Of a DNA stretch of 64,000 nucleotides, positions 61,731 through 64,000 are shown one piece after another. The DNA comes from Desulfofundulus kuznetsovii DSM 6115 (GTDB lineage Bacteria > Bacillota > Desulfotomaculia > Desulfotomaculales > Desulfovirgulaceae). Position numbers and translations under genes: made by a program. The notes beneath the pieces are model-generated. The model saw only the letters and a program-made list of their open reading frames with translations, did not search any database and was not told the DNA's origin. Each line of letters starts with the position of its first letter. Position 1 is the stretch's first letter. The DNA lies in the NCBI RefSeq assembly GCF_000214705.1, contig NC_015573.1, forward strand, positions 2,549,001 through 2,613,000. The letters run 5' to 3'.

Positions 61731-61745
61731 GCTGTCCGATATTTG

Positions 61746-61783
61746 AAAGCCGGTTTTTCGGCAAGAAAAACCGGCTTTTCATG
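61746..61783. terminator. Bidirectional terminator
   Basis: AAAGCCGGTTTTTC and GAAAAACCGGCTTTT pair around GGCAA. It separates the plus-strand arginine decarboxylase from the convergent lipoprotein gene. Confidence 0.85.
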
Positions 61784-61811
61784 TTATCATTTAATTGTTC
61801 CCGCTTCAAAA

Positions 61812-62318
61812 TCACCTGGTGGTGGGTGTAATACGGCGCAGGATTTCCTGAATTTCCCGGTTGAAACTGGCTACGGGCTCCCCCCGACTGATGCCTTGAG
61901 CCACCCTGCGGATGCGGGTAACGGTATCCGGATCGGTAGTTACCTGCACGGTGACCACGCGGTCATCTGCCGCCCTGACCCTCCGGGCCACTTCATCCTT
62001 AATGGCCGCTGTGCGCCCCCTCTCTACCCCGCTTCTAATATCGAGCCCCACAATGGCCGTGTTCCCGGTCAGGACGACAGTGGCCGATTTCACGCCGGGC
62101 ACTTTCTCGGCTTCAGCCGCCAGCTTTGTGGCCAGCCGGTGGGCTTCCGCCGGCGTGGTGGGTAAGGGCCGGGGGGCCGGTGCCGCCGGACCGGGGGCTG
62201 CAGGCGAAGGTCCCGGCGCAGCAGGAGATGGCGGGGCGGGTTTACGGGATATGGCGCAGCCGGATACCAGCATCAACGCCAGGGATATTATAGAAAACCA
62301 GACCGGCCATTTTCTCAT
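61812..62318 (-). CDS. YhcN/YlaJ-like sporulation lipoprotein
   Basis: A 168-residue protein. The signal ends in LVSGC (Cys near residue 21). A Pro/Ala-rich linker (PSPAAPGPSPAAPGP) leads to a domain with LATKLAAEAEKVPGVKSATVVL and TAIVGLDI, the shape of YhcN/YlaJ spore-membrane lipoproteins. ATG 62318 has GGGGGTGAG upstream; the longer frame to 62435 is unlikely. Expected in the inner spore membrane. Confidence 0.78.
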   Translation of the reverse strand: MRKWPVWFSIISLALMLVSGCAISRKPAPPSPAAPGPSPAAPGPAAPAPRPLPTTPAEAHRLATKLAAEAEKVPGVKSATVVLTGNTAIVGLDIRSGVERGRTAAIKDEVARRVRAADDRVVTVQVTTDPDTVTRIRRVAQGISRGEPVASFNREIQEILRRITPTTR

Positions 62319-62545
62319 TAGCTCACCCCCATTTCTACATCTAATATTTACTGCCGGGCTTCCTCCTATGCTGTAAAACGATACCACCCACAACCTCACG
62401 GGCTGACTCAGGATGGGTGCGGAACACTGGAGCAAACGGGAGTTCCCCCGTCATCCTCTTTTGCACCTCTGGTTTATTGAACAATCATAGCCGTTGGGAT
62501 AAAATAAAGCAGGCATAAATTTATATTTAAGGACGGTAGGAAAAG

Positions 62546-63106
62546 TTGCGCATTGTTGTGGGCATAACCGGAGCATCAGGAGCCGTATACGGCATAACCC
62601 TGCTGGAACAACTAAAGCTCTTAGGGATTGAAACCCACCTTATCTTGAGCCCCTGGGCAGCAAAAACCATCGCCCTGGAAACCCGGTGGACGCCGGAACA
62701 GGTAATGGCATTGGCCAGTTACTCGTATGCGGCTACCGATCTGGCCTCCCCCGTGGCCAGCGGTTCCTTTATACATCAGGGAATGGTCATCGCTCCCTGC
62801 AGCATGAAAACCTTAGCTTCCATAGCATGCGGCTACAGCGATAACCTGATTGCCCGGGCCGCCGACGTGACTATAAAAGAAAGGCGCCCCCTGATCCTGA
62901 TGACCAGGGAAACGCCGTTAAATGCCATCCATCTGGAAAATATGCTCAAACTGGCCCGGCTCGGGGTAGTCATCATGCCCCCCGTGCCATCCTTTTACCA
63001 GCACCCGGAAACCATTGAAGACCTGGTCCTGCAAACAACAGGGCGGGTGCTGGATCTTTTGGGTATCGAAAATAGCCTGGTAAAAAGATGGGGGGGCACC
63101 GGATAA
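62546..63106 (+). CDS. ubiX: Flavin prenyltransferase UbiX
   Basis: A 186-residue protein. RIVVGITGASGAVYG binds FMN; VIAPCSMKTLASIACGYSD and RPLILMTRETPLNAIHLENM are the conserved prenyl- and flavin-binding blocks. It makes prenylated FMN, the cofactor of UbiD-type decarboxylases. The start is TTG with TAGGAAAAG upstream. No ubiD gene is in the window. It stands alone between two minus-strand genes. Confidence 0.93.
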   Translation: MRIVVGITGASGAVYGITLLEQLKLLGIETHLILSPWAAKTIALETRWTPEQVMALASYSYAATDLASPVASGSFIHQGMVIAPCSMKTLASIACGYSDNLIARAADVTIKERRPLILMTRETPLNAIHLENMLKLARLGVVIMPPVPSFYQHPETIEDLVLQTTGRVLDLLGIENSLVKRWGGTG

Positions 63107-63108
63107 CC

Positions 63109-64000
63109 TTACCTGACCAGTATAAGGGTTGCCAGGGTGAAGTAAATAAACATGCTGCTAACGTCCATCAAGGTAGTAATGAAAGGTCCCGAGGCCAGGG
63201 CCGGGTCCACCCCGATGCGGTTGATAATCACCGGCACGAAACTGCCCAGGATGGTGGAAACGGTGATGCTTAAGGCCAGTGCTCCGCCCACAACCAGACC
63301 AAGGGAGGGAGAACTCTGCCACACAAAGGCAAAAAAACCTACAACCAGGCCGCAAACCAGCCCTACCCACATCCCCACCTGGGCCTCTTTCCAGATCACC
63401 TTTAAAATTTGGCTGGGGTCCACCTCTCCGGTGGCAATTCCCCTTACCACCACGGCCAGGGACTGGGTGGCTGCATTGCCCGTACCTCCGGCTATGGCTG
63501 TCATAAAAAAAGCCAGGGCCGTTAAATGTTGCAGGGTTTCGGAAAAGCCCTCGATTACATGACCGGCCACCAGCTCTCCGAAGAGCAAACCCACAAGCCA
63601 GGGCAAACGCCGCAGTGCCCGCTTCACAGGACTGGCGTCAGGGTCTTCCCCTTCACTATCAATGGTTGCAGCCATGCGCATCATATCCTCGGTGGCTTCC
63701 CGTTCAATAACATCCAGAACATCGTCTACCGTTACAATACCAAGCAGTTCACCAGCATCGCTGACCACAGGTACGGCCAGAAAGTCGTATTTCGCCACCA
63801 GGCGGGCCACTTCTTCCTGGTCGGTGTTCACATTCACGCTGATTACCTTGCGCCGCATGATGTCCTCAATACGCATATAAGGCGCGGCCAGAATAAGTTC
63901 CCTTAACGAGAGCACTCCCACCAGGTGGTTTTGATCGTCCACCACATAAACGTAATAAACCGTCTCGGCATCAGGTGCGTTTTCACGCAGCACTTCAATA
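63109..64000 (-). CDS. mgtE: Magnesium transporter MgtE, C-terminal part, cut by window edge
   Basis: The frame is open through base 64000, so the N-terminal domain is outside the window. Visible are the paired CBS domains (VYYVYVVDDQNHLVGVLSL, IVTVDDVLDVIEREATEDM) and then the five-span membrane domain (LFGELVAGHVIEGF, AIAGGTGNAATQSLAVVVRG, and a final FITTLMDVSSMFIYFTLA). The GGTGNAATQS segment is part of the Mg2+ pore. Start not visible; an internal GTG at 63993 is not the start. Confidence 0.93.
   Translation of the reverse strand, partial: IEVLRENAPDAETVYYVYVVDDQNHLVGVLSLRELILAAPYMRIEDIMRRKVISVNVNTDQEEVARLVAKYDFLAVPVVSDAGELLGIVTVDDVLDVIEREATEDMMRMAATIDSEGEDPDASPVKRALRRLPWLVGLLFGELVAGHVIEGFSETLQHLTALAFFMTAIAGGTGNAATQSLAVVVRGIATGEVDPSQILKVIWKEAQVGMWVGLVCGLVVGFFAFVWQSSPSLGLVVGGALALSITVSTILGSFVPVIINRIGVDPALASGPFITTLMDVSSMFIYFTLATLILVR

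Noticed and set aside
1..64000. CRISPR array, prophage, insertion sequence or defence island
   Set aside because: No regularly spaced repeats, transposase, integrase or phage genes were seen; the repeats found are few and short.

Overview
The window reads as a chromosomal segment of a spore-forming, anaerobic, low-to-moderate GC Firmicute, most like the Desulfotomaculum/Pelotomaculum/Desulfofundulus group (Peptococcaceae). The evidence is indirect: sporulation genes (YtrH, YtrI, CwlD, a YhcN-like lipoprotein), Bacillus-like gene order around recO-glyQS-ccpN-dnaG-sigA and trmK-nif3, a class A RNase P RNA, a Gly T-box, TRAP/TAXI transport, EtfAB-linked acyl-CoA oxidation, orphan formate-dehydrogenase-type electron-transfer subunits and pyruvate phosphate dikinase. 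There is no phage, insertion sequence or CRISPR array.

Layout. 1-5 kb: the end of a GltD-like oxidoreductase and two TauE/SafE anion-exporter genes with small membrane partners and CRP/FNR-like palindromes. 5.5-8.5 kb: a sensor kinase and its sigma54-dependent NtrC-type regulator. 8.6-10.6 kb: AcuA acetyltransferase, an orphan minimal nucleotidyltransferase, a probable Rex-controlled small RNA with a C-rich single-stranded segment, and a gamma-class carbonic anhydrase. 10.8-12.9 kb: an agr-like quorum-sensing operon made of a separate membrane protein, an AgrC/Spo0B-type kinase, AgrB and a 42-residue AgrD-like propeptide that has no cysteine. 13-15.5 kb: a Ski2-like helicase split into two reading frames. 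15.5-18.6 kb: lipid-linked glycosyl transfer and rnpB. 18.7-25.3 kb: TatA/TatC beside a Tat-exported ferredoxin subunit with its cytochrome b, the ytrHI sporulation pair, and a polar amino acid ABC transporter. 25.3-29.5 kb: the ablA/ablB N-acetyl-beta-lysine genes, nif3 and trmK.

29.8-40.7 kb is a catabolic block on the minus strand: TAXI-TRAP transporter, biotin carrier, EtfA, EtfB, biotin-dependent carboxyltransferase, an acyl-CoA dehydrogenase resembling glutaryl-CoA dehydrogenases, an IclR regulator and a CaiB-type CoA-transferase. Together they could import a dicarboxylate such as glutarate, activate it, oxidise it and decarboxylate it. The block, with three tRNA genes, lies between sigA and trmK, which are near neighbours in Bacillus.

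41-56.8 kb is the conserved housekeeping stretch (sigA, dnaG, dgt, thpR, HD-GYP protein, ppdK and its regulatory kinase, ccpN, glyS, glyQ, recO). 57-61.7 kb on the plus strand holds two cell-wall amidases, an L,D-transpeptidase, the Amj lipid II flippase, a CofE-like protein and a pyruvoyl-dependent arginine decarboxylase. The window ends with a YhcN-like lipoprotein, UbiX and the C-terminal part of MgtE.

The strongest leads are the cysteine-free AgrD in a locus whose receptor half has a very different GC content from its kinase half, the Rex-box small RNA, the candidate glutarate operon, and the split helicase. All functional calls come from reading motifs and context by eye; no database search was run.
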